64,000 bases of DNA from Chitinophagales bacterium (GCA_026129525.1 JAHCHW010000001.1:672461-736460); one strand, 5' to 3'; shown: positions 35,355 to 44,911, counted from the first letter of the stretch. The notes: generated from the sequence alone by a model not told the origin. Translations and numbers: made by a program.

Positions 35355-35442
35355 GGCTCAACAAAACATTTTTCAGAACGAGTGAAAGTACTTGTTTTTC
35401 GAAAAGCCGCTTTCGTTGCTTTTGCAAAAAGGGTTACGATAT

Positions 35443-36738
35443 TTACTGTTTCAACCGCGGGTCCATGGCATCGGTTAACCCATCGCCAATAAGGTTGAAT
35501 ACAGTAACGGTAATAAAAATGGCAAAGCCCGGGAAAATAGCCAGCCACCATGCTTGCGGAATTTGACGGGCATACGAAAGAAGTTGCCCCCAGGTAACCG
35601 TATCGGCAGGACCAAGCCCAAGGAAAGATAAAGTAGATTCAGTGAGGATAGCTCCCGCAATACCAAAAGCGATGGAAATAAGAACGGGAGAAAGCGCGTT
35701 AGGAATAGCATGTTTAAAAAGAATGTGTGCATTGCTGTAACCCAGCGAGTGAGCCGCCTCTATGTATTCCAAGCTACGCACTTTTAAAAGTTCGGCACGA
35801 ATAAACCGGGCAATGCCGGTCCAGCCGGTTAATCCTATTATTCCCATAATAACATACAGGTTCGGCTTGCGGACAATAGAAATAATCAACAGAATTAAGA
35901 AGAGCGTGGGAATGGAATTAAGCACCTCAATCATACGCATAATAATGAGGTCGAAAGGCACCGATACTTGTTTGCCTAAGAACGAAATTCGCTTGAGTGG
36001 AATTACCAATAGGTTACCGATAGCAATTACTCCCACAAAAATTAAAACGCTGATGCCTAACTGCATAAAACCATCGCCCAGCGATTTGCCGAGAGCATCG
36101 GTAATATCGTACGAGCGCGCACCAAATGCATAAAAGAAAGCGAAAAACAGAAAGAGCAAATTGCCCCAAAGCCTGATGCGTGAAACCTGAAAGTTTTCAT
36201 CGCCATAAAATCCTGCCAACGAACCCAACAAAATTCCGATGAAAGAAGCAATGAGCATGGAAACAATGCCCACCGTCATGGCAATTTTGGTTCCGTGAAT
36301 CATACCTGCCAGTACATCGCGCCCTAATTCATCGGTGCCAAACCAGTGGTGAAAACGCATGGATGGAACTACCTGTTTATCGAAAGGACCTTTAGAGTGA
36401 ATATTGTTGTTGTCCTGATTCATTGGTAAGTACGGCACCGGAGGAAACACCGCCATATCGTAATCCAATTGTTTCCAGTCAATATTCTGAAACTGCGGTT
36501 GAAACTCGCCTATGCCTAAGTCAACAGCAATATCTTTAAACACCGGAAAGTAAATCGTGCCCTGATACTTGCAAACTAACGGCTTTTCGTTGGCAAGAAA
36601 GGGAGCCAGTATGGCAATTATTGCCAAAAAGATGACAATGTAGAGCGATACAACAGCCGTCTTTTTTTTGCGAAACTGTTTTCGCACAAAAGCCCAGTAA
36701 CCCTGCTCGTTTTTCTTTGCTGTATCGGCTGCTGACAT
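35443..36738 (-). CDS. Opp/Dpp-type ABC transporter permease (OppC-like)
   Basis: A 431-residue inner-membrane permease: N-terminal cytoplasmic segment (FRKKKTAVVSLYIVIFLAIIAILAPF), a long periplasmic insert of about 100 residues, HHWFGTDELGRDVLAGMIHGTKIA, and the EAA loop YIEAAHSLGYSNAHILFKHAIPNALSPVLI. It ends DGLTDAMDPRLKQ, as in OppC/DppC. Typical OppC proteins are near 300 residues, so this form carries a large insert as seen in other Bacteroidota. It imports oligopeptides together with the OppB-like and OppA-like neighbours. Confidence 0.92.
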   Translation of the reverse strand: MSAADTAKKNEQGYWAFVRKQFRKKKTAVVSLYIVIFLAIIAILAPFLANEKPLVCKYQGTIYFPVFKDIAVDLGIGEFQPQFQNIDWKQLDYDMAVFPPVPYLPMNQDNNNIHSKGPFDKQVVPSMRFHHWFGTDELGRDVLAGMIHGTKIAMTVGIVSMLIASFIGILLGSLAGFYGDENFQVSRIRLWGNLLFLFFAFFYAFGARSYDITDALGKSLGDGFMQLGISVLIFVGVIAIGNLLVIPLKRISFLGKQVSVPFDLIIMRMIEVLNSIPTLFLILLIISIVRKPNLYVIMGIIGLTGWTGIARFIRAELLKVRSLEYIEAAHSLGYSNAHILFKHAIPNALSPVLISIAFGIAGAILTESTLSFLGLGPADTVTWGQLLSYARQIPQAWWLAIFPGFAIFITVTVFNLIGDGLTDAMDPRLKQ

Positions 36739-36790
36739 CTATAGCTGAATGTTAATCACTGAAAATTTTAATCCCCGTTTTATCTGCTCT

Positions 36791-38338
36791 TTATTTTTTC
36801 GAGTAAGAAATACGCGGGTCCACCACGGCATACAAAATATCTGAAACCAAGTAACCCACTAACGTAAGTATAGCGGCAAACATGGTGTTGGTTAAAATCA
36901 TTGGGTAATCTTTTTGTATTACCGCAGCATAAGTTATTTGTCCTAACCCGGGAATGGTAAACAGAAATTCCAAAATAATAGAGCCGCCAATAAGTGCCGG
37001 AAAGAAGGATGCGAAAATGGTAATGATAGGGAGCAGGGAGTTTCGGAAAGCGTGTTTCCAAATCACTTTGTTATCAGGCAAGCCTTTGGCGCGCGCGGTG
37101 CGTATGTAATCGGCACCTAACACGGTTAACATAGAGCCGCGCATTTGGCGCGACAGGTATGCAAAGCTGGCATACGAAGCAATAATTAAGGGCAGTGCCA
37201 AGTGATATGCCAAGTCGCCCAGCTTGTAAAAGAAGCCATCTTCCCAAGTGGCATCGCCCAAGCCGAAAGGAGGGAAAATTTCGATATAGTCAGGGCTGCA
37301 TAAAAAGAAAATAGCCATGGTTCCAATCCAGAAAACAGGCAATGAATACGTAATGAACAATGCCACTGTCATTCCCGAATCGTAAGCCGTTCCTTTGCGA
37401 ACAGCCAGCGAAATGCCAAGCGGAATGGAGATAATGTATTCGATAATAATTACGAGAATGCTAATGAGCATGGTTATCCAAAGCCCGTCCCATATAACAC
37501 TCTTAACCGGTCGCTTGGTGAAGAACGAAATGCCGTAGTCGCCACGAATAAAGCCTTTACCTTTTGTGGGGTCAGTCTCTTCGCCAAACCATTTTGCCTC
37601 GCCAAACAACCAGCGGTGGTATTGGTTATGCGTTCCGCTCCACTGTATTTTGGGAATGTATTTCTTCCATGGTGTAGCTTCTGTCTTTACTGCATTATAA
37701 GCTGCTTCGGTAGCATCGGCATGTTGTTTAATTTCGGTAAGACCGGGAGCTGCTGCTATTTGTTGTTGTAAATCGGAAAACAATCCGGTAAGCACAACAT
37801 CTTCGTGGTGAATAAACATTTTAGCTACCGTGTTGCGTAACTCAATTAACGCATCGGCATTGGTTGAATCCTTTTTGGTAGCAATAACCGTTAACTCCAA
37901 ATTTTTGAGGCGGTGGTAGTACGTTTCAATTTGCTGCCAGTTCCCATATTCATAAATAAACCGATCGAGTGTTTCGCGGTGGTTCTTTGTAGGAATGCGA
38001 ATAAGAGTATCGCTCTGTGCGGCATTGGTAAACGCGAAATAGAAAATAGGTAAATCCAATCCGAGTTTGTGGCGCAGTTCGCGATACGAGCGCTCGGTGG
38101 CCAGTTTATCGGAAGCCTGCCCTTCGCCACTGCTGCGGTTCAGCATGGTTTCGGCAGGGTCGCCCGGAGCGGCTGCAATAAGAATGAATGTAAGAAGTGA
38201 TATAATGAAAAGCGTAGGAATGAAAATGAAAATGCGCTTAATCACATAACCGAACAGCGGAAACGATAGCGTAAACACATACCGGTTTTTGCCGGAAGGT
38301 CCTTTTCCCTTTTCTAAACTTGCTTCAACGGGCTTCAT
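36791..38338 (-). CDS. Opp/Dpp-type ABC transporter permease (OppB-like) with helical insert
   Basis: A 515-residue permease, about 200 residues longer than standard OppB. TM1 is FGYVIKRIFIFIPTLFIISLLTF, followed by the family APGDPAE motif. A charged helical periplasmic insert spans about 95-240, then FIRGDYGISFFTKRPV. The EAA loop is YIRTARAKGLPDNKVIWKHAFRNSLLP and the tail is LVSDILYAVVDPRISY. The gap to the substrate-binding gene is 4 bp, consistent with one operon. No ATPase subunit gene occurs in the window. Confidence 0.92.
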   Translation of the reverse strand: MKPVEASLEKGKGPSGKNRYVFTLSFPLFGYVIKRIFIFIPTLFIISLLTFILIAAAPGDPAETMLNRSSGEGQASDKLATERSYRELRHKLGLDLPIFYFAFTNAAQSDTLIRIPTKNHRETLDRFIYEYGNWQQIETYYHRLKNLELTVIATKKDSTNADALIELRNTVAKMFIHHEDVVLTGLFSDLQQQIAAAPGLTEIKQHADATEAAYNAVKTEATPWKKYIPKIQWSGTHNQYHRWLFGEAKWFGEETDPTKGKGFIRGDYGISFFTKRPVKSVIWDGLWITMLISILVIIIEYIISIPLGISLAVRKGTAYDSGMTVALFITYSLPVFWIGTMAIFFLCSPDYIEIFPPFGLGDATWEDGFFYKLGDLAYHLALPLIIASYASFAYLSRQMRGSMLTVLGADYIRTARAKGLPDNKVIWKHAFRNSLLPIITIFASFFPALIGGSIILEFLFTIPGLGQITYAAVIQKDYPMILTNTMFAAILTLVGYLVSDILYAVVDPRISYSKK

Positions 38339-38342
38339 CGCA

Positions 38343-40085
38343 TTATTCCTGCACTAACTTAAATGCTGCTTCGTTATATCCGGGGCGAACAATAAATGTT
38401 TCGGTATTCGTAAAACGCTTGCTGATGGCAATTTTTTCTTTCGGACTCCAAATGAAAATGTATGGAACCGCATCGTGCACTTTTACCTGAAACTTGCGGT
38501 AAAGGTCGTTGCGTTTATCATCGTCCAACTCCGAGCGGATGTCTTCAATCAATTTATCGGTTTCGGCATTTCCGAAATAAACGTAGTTGCTTCCACCGTT
38601 AATAGATTCGGTATGCCAAATTTGTTTAGGGTCATCGGGGTTGGGCGAGCCAATCCATGCTCCGTAAAACATTTCAAAGTTGTGCTTGGTTTGGTTCTCA
38701 ATATATATGCTCCACTCCTGCGGAACCACATCTACATTAATACCCACCTGACGGCAGGCTTCTTTAAAAATAAGAGCAGCATCTCTGCGGGTATCGTTAC
38801 CGGCATTGTAAGTAAAAGTGATGTTGAATTCGGTGCGCTTGCCGTTTATCATTTTATCAAGCGTGCCGTTTCCGTTGCTGTCATTCCATCCGGCTTCAGC
38901 CAATAATGCTTTGGCTTTTTCTACACTAAAATCGTAAGGAGTAATGGTATCGTTAAATGCTCCTTTTTTGTACGGGTTAATAGGGCCATTAACGCGCTGC
39001 CCCAAATCGTACCCTATTACGTGAATAATCTTATCTACATCTGTAAGATGCGCCAATGCTTTGCGAACACGCACATCTTCGAACTTTGGGTTACGCATGT
39101 TTATACCAAAATAGGTATAAGCCATAGAGAGCGGAGTGTTGAGGGTAAAGTTTTTGTTGATTTCTTCCGAAGGTTGTAGTTGCTCCACAAAATCTTTGCT
39201 TTTAATTCCAGCCATTACATCTAAGCGCTTTCCTTTAAGGGCGGTTAAAGCGGCAGTTTGATCTTTAATAACCTGATAAATGAGTTTATCGGGGAACGCC
39301 TGATAAGCATATTCGTTGTTGAATTTTTCGCCCCACCAGTTCTTTTTCTTTTTCAGAACTATTTTTTGTCCGGTAACCCATTGGTCGAAGGCATAAGGAC
39401 CTGAGCCTACAATATAACCCGAGTCGCGCTGAAATTTTTCGCTGTTGTATTCGGTAGCAAACTCCTTCATAATCGGATTTTCGGCTACTTCGTTAAACTT
39501 TTCGTTTATATCTTGGATGGAAATGTTATCCATCAGTTTTTTAGGGTCGTAAATGTATTGCGGTATCATAGTAAACGAACCGGCAACCGATTTGGCAAGA
39601 ATGTATTTTTTGTTGCAAACAATAGTGAGTTTGCGTGGGTTGTCGGGGTAAGTAATAATATCGCTAATCAATTCAAAGTAAGGGCGGTTTTGCTCGTTAT
39701 TAATAACCGGGGCTTTGAACAGTTTAACAGAGAAGATGGCATCTTTGGCGGTAATTGGCTCGCCATTGTCCCACTTAGCCTCTTCGCGAATTTCGCAGGT
39801 ATATTTTAACAAGCCGGTAGCCTCATCGTATTCTTCTATGGGTAGTTCCTTCGCTAAAATTGGTTCGTATTCCAGCGTTTTAGGGTTAGTTCCCCAAAGG
39901 CTTTGGAACATTTGAGAAATATAATAACCGGCATCGGCACTTTGGTAGTTAGTGGGGTTGAGCATATCGGTATCGCTCAACTCGTGAATAATAACTTCGT
40001 TTTTCTCTTTCTTTTTGCCGCAACCGAAAAGGGTAAGTCCGGCAAGGGCTATCAGATAAATTCCTTTTGAACCGAAATGAGCCAT
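38343..40085 (-). CDS. Peptide ABC transporter substrate-binding lipoprotein (SBP_bac_5)
   Basis: A 580-residue lipoprotein: signal IYLIALAGLTLFGC with Cys22 as the lipid anchor, then a family-5 solute-binding fold (LAKELPIEEYDEATGLLKYTCEIREEAKWDNG; KALAHLTDVDKIIHVIGYDLG; GWNDSNGNGTLDKMINGK). It probably captures oligopeptides in the periplasm and delivers them to the two permeases downstream. A -7-like TAGGTTTG lies at 40127-40120 on the minus strand. Confidence 0.93.
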   Translation of the reverse strand: MAHFGSKGIYLIALAGLTLFGCGKKKEKNEVIIHELSDTDMLNPTNYQSADAGYYISQMFQSLWGTNPKTLEYEPILAKELPIEEYDEATGLLKYTCEIREEAKWDNGEPITAKDAIFSVKLFKAPVINNEQNRPYFELISDIITYPDNPRKLTIVCNKKYILAKSVAGSFTMIPQYIYDPKKLMDNISIQDINEKFNEVAENPIMKEFATEYNSEKFQRDSGYIVGSGPYAFDQWVTGQKIVLKKKKNWWGEKFNNEYAYQAFPDKLIYQVIKDQTAALTALKGKRLDVMAGIKSKDFVEQLQPSEEINKNFTLNTPLSMAYTYFGINMRNPKFEDVRVRKALAHLTDVDKIIHVIGYDLGQRVNGPINPYKKGAFNDTITPYDFSVEKAKALLAEAGWNDSNGNGTLDKMINGKRTEFNITFTYNAGNDTRRDAALIFKEACRQVGINVDVVPQEWSIYIENQTKHNFEMFYGAWIGSPNPDDPKQIWHTESINGGSNYVYFGNAETDKLIEDIRSELDDDKRNDLYRKFQVKVHDAVPYIFIWSPKEKIAISKRFTNTETFIVRPGYNEAAFKLVQE

Positions 40086-40119
40086 AGCTGTTGGTTTTAT
40101 TGGTTTTTTTAGAAGTCGG

Positions 40120-40127
40120 CAAACCTA
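40120..40127 (-). promoter_or_regulatory. Candidate -7 element of the peptide-transport operon
   Basis: The minus strand reads TAGGTTTG, a full match to TAnnTTTG, 34 bp before the lipoprotein ATG. A TTT lies 20 bp upstream in the -33 position. The same octamer serves the DUF4293 gene at 61820. Confidence 0.45.
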
Positions 40128-40184
40128 ATTAAAATTTCCTCGTTGGGAAATGTAAGTTAGAGCCTGCCCGCAAAGCACAGTAAC

Positions 40185-41093
40185 ATGAAAAGAATATTGA
40201 TAACCGGAGCCGGTGGGCTTATTGGTAAAAGACTAACCGAAATGCTTTTGCAAAAAGGCTATGAGGTAAATGTGTTGGGAAGGAGCAAACCTAAACCCGC
40301 ATCGCAAAACGTAAAAAGCTTTGTGTGGAACATTGATACCGGTGAGATGGAAACTGCTGCCTTTGCCGGAGTTAGCGCTATTGTTCACTTAGCCGGTGCA
40401 GGCATTGCTCAACAGCGCTGGAACGATGAACGCAAACGGGAAATAATTGATAGCCGCGTAAAAAGCGCAACGTTGATTTACAACTTTCTGAAGAAGAACA
40501 AACATAACGTAACCACTTTTATCAGCGCCAGCGCGGTGGGCTATTATGGCAATTGCGGGGAAGAATTGATTGCGGAAGAACACCAAGCCGGCAGTGATTT
40601 CTTGGCAGAGGTTTGCAAGCAATGGGAACAAAGCGCCATGCAGTTTTCGAAAATAGGCTTGCGCGAAGTGCGCTGCCGTATAGGTATTGTGCTGGCAAAA
40701 AATGGCGGAGCACTGCCCGAACTCACCAAAACAATGCCGGTTGGCATGGCGGGATACTTTGCTAAGCCTGATTTGTATTACCCGTGGATTCATATTGATG
40801 ATGTATGCGGCATTGTTATTCATGCACTGGAAAATGAAAACATGAAAGGCGCTTACAACACTTGCGCTCCCGAACCTTTGCTTATGAAAAACCTGATGCA
40901 GGAAATTGTAAAAGCAAAGAAAAGTCATGCGCTGCTGCTTCCGGTTCCTCCCTTAGGTATAAAGTTAGCTTTGGGGGAAATGAGCGCCATGTTGCTGAGT
41001 AGCCAACGATGCTGTTCCGAAAAAATTTCGATGAGCGGCTATAAATTCAAATACAGTCAAATAGAGAAAGCGCTGAAAGCAATTTACGGCTAA
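40185..41093 (+). CDS. TIGR01777-family NAD(P)-dependent epimerase/oxidoreductase (SDR39U1-like)
   Basis: A 302-residue extended SDR: Rossmann motif TGAGGLIGKRL at 7-17, IVHLAGAGIAQQRW, SASAVGYYGNCGEE with the active-site Tyr pair, RIGIVLAKNGGALP, and PWIHIDDVCGIV. The C-terminus (YKFKYSQIEKALKAIYG) is the DUF1731-like tail of the family. Substrate unknown. The gene is divergent from the peptide-transport operon and converges on the next gene with 2 bp between stops. Confidence 0.9.
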   Translation: MKRILITGAGGLIGKRLTEMLLQKGYEVNVLGRSKPKPASQNVKSFVWNIDTGEMETAAFAGVSAIVHLAGAGIAQQRWNDERKREIIDSRVKSATLIYNFLKKNKHNVTTFISASAVGYYGNCGEELIAEEHQAGSDFLAEVCKQWEQSAMQFSKIGLREVRCRIGIVLAKNGGALPELTKTMPVGMAGYFAKPDLYYPWIHIDDVCGIVIHALENENMKGAYNTCAPEPLLMKNLMQEIVKAKKSHALLLPVPPLGIKLALGEMSAMLLSSQRCCSEKISMSGYKFKYSQIEKALKAIYG

Positions 41094-41095
41094 AC

Positions 41096-41440
41096 TCACT
41101 GCTTCATAAACGTGTAATCGGTAATGAGCGATCCTTGTTCTCCGGTGGTGGATTGAGCAATAAGAAAGTAACCTTTCGTTTTCATTTTGTTGAGCGTTTC
41201 GGTTATGCGCTTTAAGTTTTCGGGTTCAGTTTTTTCGCCAAAGGGCAGCAGTTCAATTTCTTCGAGCGTTCCGTTTTCGTAGGCGATAATAATTTTCGAT
41301 TGCAAGTAACCCACCCCCATGCCTACACCTTTATTGCAATCGAACACCCGCATAGTAGCATAACCACTCTGCTGAGCAAAAGAAGTTTGTGTTGCAAAAA
41401 CAAACAACAGCAAAGGGAAAATAAAGCGATAAAGGTTCAT
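41096..41440 (-). CDS. Small exported protein of unknown function
   Basis: A 114-residue protein from the ATG at 41440, which opens the signal peptide NLYRFIFPLLLFVFATQTSFA. The frame is open another 30 codons, but these run through intergenic repeat-like DNA. The mature part has GYATMRVFDCNKGVGMGVGY and a C-terminal LNKMKTKGYFLIAQSTTGEQGS. Family not recognised. It follows the S74 surface protein gene on the same strand. Confidence 0.65.
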   Translation of the reverse strand: MNLYRFIFPLLLFVFATQTSFAQQSGYATMRVFDCNKGVGMGVGYLQSKIIIAYENGTLEEIELLPFGEKTEPENLKRITETLNKMKTKGYFLIAQSTTGEQGSLITDYTFMKQ

Positions 41441-41469
41441 AATTCTGTTTGTGCCAAATATAACGCCAA

Positions 41470-41525
41470 AAGTAAATTGGGATTTTAGGGTTGATATAAA
41501 ACCGTACCGGGCAACTCCATCAGAA
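41470..41525. repeat. Possible fragment of a Bacteroidota interspersed repeat
   Basis: The plus strand in one frame reads KPYRATPSESN. This matches a peptide signature I remember from spurious ORFs across Bacteroidota interspersed repeats. The segment lies in the 96-bp gap between two minus-strand genes. No partner copy with this exact sequence was seen in the window. Confidence 0.25.
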
Positions 41526-41536
41526 AGCAACCGGCA

Positions 41537-43591
41537 CTACCTATTTTCAACCTTCCACTTCAATTCATCAATCACTTTTTGTTGTTCCTGCATCATTGCC
41601 CTTGTTTCCTTCAACGCATTTATGAGCAAATAAGTAAATGCCGAAGGATCAACTGTCAGGTATTTTTCGCCTGATGTATTGTTGCCATAGTAATCACTGC
41701 TGAGCATGTACGGTGCCGCGCGTTCAATGTCTTGTGCAATTACCCCTACGTATGTATTGCCATCGTTTGGCGTACCGGCAGTGCCGTTGTATTGGTACGT
41801 AACCGGATTTATCTGCGAAAGAATATTCCACCCATCCGTAAAACCGCTAACATTTTTTTTGAGCCTTGCATCGGATAGTGCCGTCCAAGCACCACCTCCG
41901 GGTTTTAGTGCATTGCCGGTACTTTCAAACCGGAAATACTCGGTGTTTGCCGAGCACCCCGAGCCACCGCTTTGTATAACAAACGCATCGGCTGATTGAT
42001 TGCAGTTATCGCTCAGATTTAACCGTAATTCGGTTTGGTCGGCAGCAATGTTGTAACGCGCCATCCATACCGGGTCGGAGTTTTCGCTGTTGTAATTTGC
42101 GCTTGCGGGACCTCCGGAGAAATACAAATACCTGCCAAAGCCCGGCAGTGTTCCGGTATTAACAGGGTTTACTTCGCCAAGCCTGATGTTGCCGTTTGCC
42201 ACCTGCAAGCGCTGGTCAGGCGTAAATGTTCCTATGCCTGTGTTACCTGTTTGGCGAATAACCATTACTGTTTGCGCCTGTGTAAGTTTCGATCCGGTTA
42301 CAATGTTGTCGTTGCTTACGCGAAACTCAATTCTTCCGTCCATCCCTGCATCGTCAACACCTGCAATAGCCGCATAGTACCCTGCACCAATATTCCGGAA
42401 ATCAATGGTACTTCCGTTGCCTTCATTAATGTTTCCGCAGTTGAGTGTAATAGCCGAGCCTTCGGTGGCATTTCCGAAATCGCGCGAAATTTCCAAAGCC
42501 GAAACAGGAGTGGTGGTGCCTATTCCTACGTTTTTCAAACTATCAATTGCCATAGCAGCCGCTGCCGAGTTATCGCCATTCATATACAAACCCTGCACTC
42601 TGTCGGGTGCACTCCATATACGTGCCTTTTGATCGCCTCCGAAATTTTTAAAAAGAATATCGCCCGGGTCGTATTGGTTAGCGGCATTGGCTCGCAAACT
42701 GATTTGTGCTCCATTACCCATTTCTAAAAACTCCGATGGAGTAGCGGTGTTTATTCCTACTCTGCCATTCGCCATTACCCGCATCTTTTCGGTGTTAGCG
42801 GTTCGTACTACAAAATCCTGTGCATCGGTGGTGCCAACAAAATTTACTGAAGGATTTGTACTGCTGTTTCCGGTAGTTCTCCAAAACAAACCGTTAGCAT
42901 TATCAGGAGTCCATGCGGTTCCGTTCCAAACAAGCAAATCATTTGCAACAGGCGCAGTGTTGCTCACCGCATTGTTTTGTAAAGCTATCACTGTAGGGTT
43001 CGGATAATTACCCGACAAATCTCCACCTGCGGCACCAAGCGGTCCGGTAGGTCCGGTTATTCCCTGTATTCCTTGTGCTCCGGTTGGTCCTGTTGGTCCG
43101 GCAATACCTTGCAATCCTTGAGGCCCCGTATCACCGGTTGCGCCCGTTATTCCCTGAATACCTTGCGGACCTGTTGCACCCGTATTTCCGGTTACCCCTT
43201 GTATTCCCTGCAAACCCTGTGCACCTGTTGCACCCGTTACACCTTGCGCTCCGGTATCGCCAGTTGCTCCGGTAGCACCTGTATTACCTTGTGCGCCTGT
43301 TGCGCCATCGGCACCGGCAGGTCCCGAAATTTTGCAAAGTGAAACCCACTGCGCAGACGAATAATAAAAGAAGCAGCCCGAATCGGTATCAAATACTAAA
43401 AGCGCTTCGGCAGGCGATGGAATTGCCAAACGCTGCACGGCAGAAACGCGCGGCACCAAAAATCCTTTTTGGGTTGATTGCAATTCGAGCAATGCGCTGA
43501 CATGTGGATTTGCCACACCAATACCTACATTGTTTTGAGCAAATAAATAGTTGCCGGCAACAACGAACAGGAGGAGGAGTAACTTCTTCAT
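41537..43591 (-). CDS. Surface protein with collagen-like repeats and C-terminal S74 chaperone (endosialidase-type) domain
   Basis: A 684-residue exported protein: signal peptide ending NYLFAQ and an N-terminal segment [21 protein letters not shown] common to Bacteroidota surface proteins. About 33 uninterrupted Gly-X-Y triplets run from residue 90 to about 188 ([10 protein letters not shown]...), followed by [13 protein letters not shown], beta-helix-like repeats of the [13 protein letters not shown] type and an intramolecular-chaperone domain beginning [12 protein letters not shown]. In phage tail spikes such S74 domains trimerise the fibre and self-cleave at a Ser-Asp. Trimeric fibre formation is therefore likely here. 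A C-terminal coiled coil ([18 protein letters not shown]) follows. Confidence 0.9.
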   Translation of the reverse strand: MKKLLLLLFVVAGNYLFAQNNVGIGVANPHVSALLELQSTQKGFLVPRVSAVQRLAIPSPAEALLVFDTDSGCFFYYSSAQWVSLCKISGPAGADGATGAQGNTGATGATGDTGAQGVTGATGAQGLQGIQGVTGNTGATGPQGIQGITGATGDTGPQGLQGIAGPTGPTGAQGIQGITGPTGPLGAAGGDLSGNYPNPTVIALQNNAVSNTAPVANDLLVWNGTAWTPDNANGLFWRTTGNSSTNPSVNFVGTTDAQDFVVRTANTEKMRVMANGRVGINTATPSEFLEMGNGAQISLRANAANQYDPGDILFKNFGGDQKARIWSAPDRVQGLYMNGDNSAAAAMAIDSLKNVGIGTTTPVSALEISRDFGNATEGSAITLNCGNINEGNGSTIDFRNIGAGYYAAIAGVDDAGMDGRIEFRVSNDNIVTGSKLTQAQTVMVIRQTGNTGIGTFTPDQRLQVANGNIRLGEVNPVNTGTLPGFGRYLYFSGGPASANYNSENSDPVWMARYNIAADQTELRLNLSDNCNQSADAFVIQSGGSGCSANTEYFRFESTGNALKPGGGAWTALSDARLKKNVSGFTDGWNILSQINPVTYQYNGTAGTPNDGNTYVGVIAQDIERAAPYMLSSDYYGNNTSGEKYLTVDPSAFTYLLINALKETRAMMQEQQKVIDELKWKVENR

Positions 43592-43610
43592 ATCAAAAGT
43601 TTATAGCGCT

Positions 43611-43646
43611 AAAAATAAGAAAGCCATTGCGGCTGCAATGGCTTTC
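43611..43646 (-). terminator. Rho-independent terminator after the Spy-like gene
   Basis: A perfect 12-bp stem, GAAAGCCATTGC (43619-43630) with GCAATGGCTTTC (43635-43646) and a 4-nt loop. On the minus strand it is followed by TTATTTTT. It lies 20 bp past the Spy-like stop and would end the sigma-factor operon. Confidence 0.8.
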
Positions 43647-43665
43647 GATACTAATGAATTTGGTT

Positions 43666-44115
43666 TTACTTTCCCTTGTTCCCCTCCCGCTCTTCGCGCA
43701 TTTGCTTTAACTGTTGGCGGAATTCTTCTTCCAGGCTATACAAGGTGTTTACCTTGTCTTTGCCTATGGCTGCCTCAAACTGTGTTTTGTATTTCTTTTT
43801 CAGGTCGAGTTTTTTTTGTTCAAAGTCGAGCGATTGCTCGGCTGTAAGCTGCGGCTTGCCCGCACCCATGCCAAAGTTTTCGCGCAGTTTTTTCATATCG
43901 GCTGTGTATTGGTTGTAAAGGGGCCAGAATTTTTGCGCTTCATCGGGCGTCAGGCTCAGGCGCTGCGAAATGAACGCTATTCGTAACGCTTCAATTTTAT
44001 CGCCTTTTCCATCGCCCTGCATGGAATGCTCTTCGGTTGCCATAGCACTAACGGTTGTTAAGCACCATACCGCCAGCAGTGCACCTTTTACGTTGTTCAT
44101 CATTATATTTTTCAT
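43666..44115 (-). CDS. Spy/CpxP-like periplasmic protein
   Basis: A 149-residue exported helical protein with signal KGALLAVWCLTTVSAMA. The LTPDEAQKFWPLYNQYTADM motif is the LTxxQ-like signature of Spy/CpxP-related proteins. Long charged helices follow (LDFEQKKLDLKKKYKTQFEAAIG; EEEFRQQLKQMREER). Relatives are envelope chaperones or metal/stress sensors. It is the third gene of an operon with an ECF sigma factor and an anti-sigma-like membrane protein, so it is probably a stress-response output. Confidence 0.8.
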   Translation of the reverse strand: MKNIMMNNVKGALLAVWCLTTVSAMATEEHSMQGDGKGDKIEALRIAFISQRLSLTPDEAQKFWPLYNQYTADMKKLRENFGMGAGKPQLTAEQSLDFEQKKLDLKKKYKTQFEAAIGKDKVNTLYSLEEEFRQQLKQMREEREGNKGK

Positions 44116-44137
44116 AACTCTGTTGTTTTAGTATCCG

Positions 44138-44911
44138 TTAATCAATAAAAACATTGTTCAGGTCTTCGTCCGAAATGTTCTTCATTACATTTTGGGGGTT
44201 TAAGTGAAAGCGGTGTACTTCATCGGCTGAAACATCCAACATGCTTTTTCCGAATTCATCGTAATGCGAATCGAAGTAAGCGTTCAATTCTTCGGTGCTC
44301 ACTTTTTCGAGGCGGCACAGCAAATCGTCTTTAGCACATGGTTGTGTTTGTTCTAATCCTGCAAACATCATAGCAGCCACAATTATCATAGCTACGCTTC
44401 CGGCAAAAGCATAAGCCATTTTGGGTTGAAAGAGGGCAATCGCCAGATTATCCAAAGCGGTATTGATGCTCTTTAACCAGCCCGGAACTACACTTTCGGG
44501 GCGCGGTTCGCCCGCGGCAATTTGCTGGCTGATTGTTTTCGGAAAAGTATTGAAGTAACCTTTGGGAACACTGTAAACGTTTACCTTTTGTAGCTGCGCT
44601 AATGTGGGTGCAACCGTATTCAGTTCAGCAGCAGTTTCTTCGGCACGAATTTTTTGCAGTAATCCCGCTGAAAAATTTTTGAAATACTCCGAAGGCGCTT
44701 TTGCGCTTTCACTTGAAAGCAACTTTGATAACTGCGGAGCCAGTGCATTTAACTCTTGTTTTACTTCGGTTTGCGTTACTGTTTCAGCTATTTTTTTGCT
44801 GAAGGTTGTAAAGTAATTTTCGGGAACATGAAAATGATTTACTCTTTCCACCGCTGCGAGCGAGGGCGCTATCTCTTTTAATTCGTTCAATATGTCTTCA
44901 CTTAATTTCAT
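44138..44911 (-). CDS. Anti-sigma-factor-like single-pass membrane protein with three 43-residue repeats
   Basis: A 257-residue protein directly downstream of an ECF sigma gene. The cytoplasmic part contains three imperfect repeats beginning at residues 10, 53 and 96, each with E-L-(K/N)-x-(I/L/V)-A-P-x-L followed about 20 residues later by P-x-x-Y-F-x-x-F. One membrane helix lies at about 165-184 (KMAYAFAGSVAMIIVAAMM). The periplasmic tail of about 70 residues (LNAYFDSHYDEFGKSMLDV) is acidic. Position and topology suggest it holds the sigma factor inactive. No zinc-binding ZAS motif is visible, so this would be an atypical anti-sigma factor. Confidence 0.7.
   Translation of the reverse strand: MKLSEDILNELKEIAPSLAAVERVNHFHVPENYFTTFSKKIAETVTQTEVKQELNALAPQLSKLLSSESAKAPSEYFKNFSAGLLQKIRAEETAAELNTVAPTLAQLQKVNVYSVPKGYFNTFPKTISQQIAAGEPRPESVVPGWLKSINTALDNLAIALFQPKMAYAFAGSVAMIIVAAMMFAGLEQTQPCAKDDLLCRLEKVSTEELNAYFDSHYDEFGKSMLDVSADEVHRFHLNPQNVMKNISDEDLNNVFID

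Noticed and set aside
42035..42727. A 230-codon plus-strand ORF opposite the collagen/S74 gene
   Set aside because: It is a shadow of the repetitive sense sequence, with no recognisable motif and a convincing gene on the other strand.
43073..43342. Tandem-repeat region that could be mistaken for a CRISPR array or satellite
   Set aside because: It encodes the Gly-X-Y triplets in frame. The unit lengths are multiples of 9 bp with no unique spacers.
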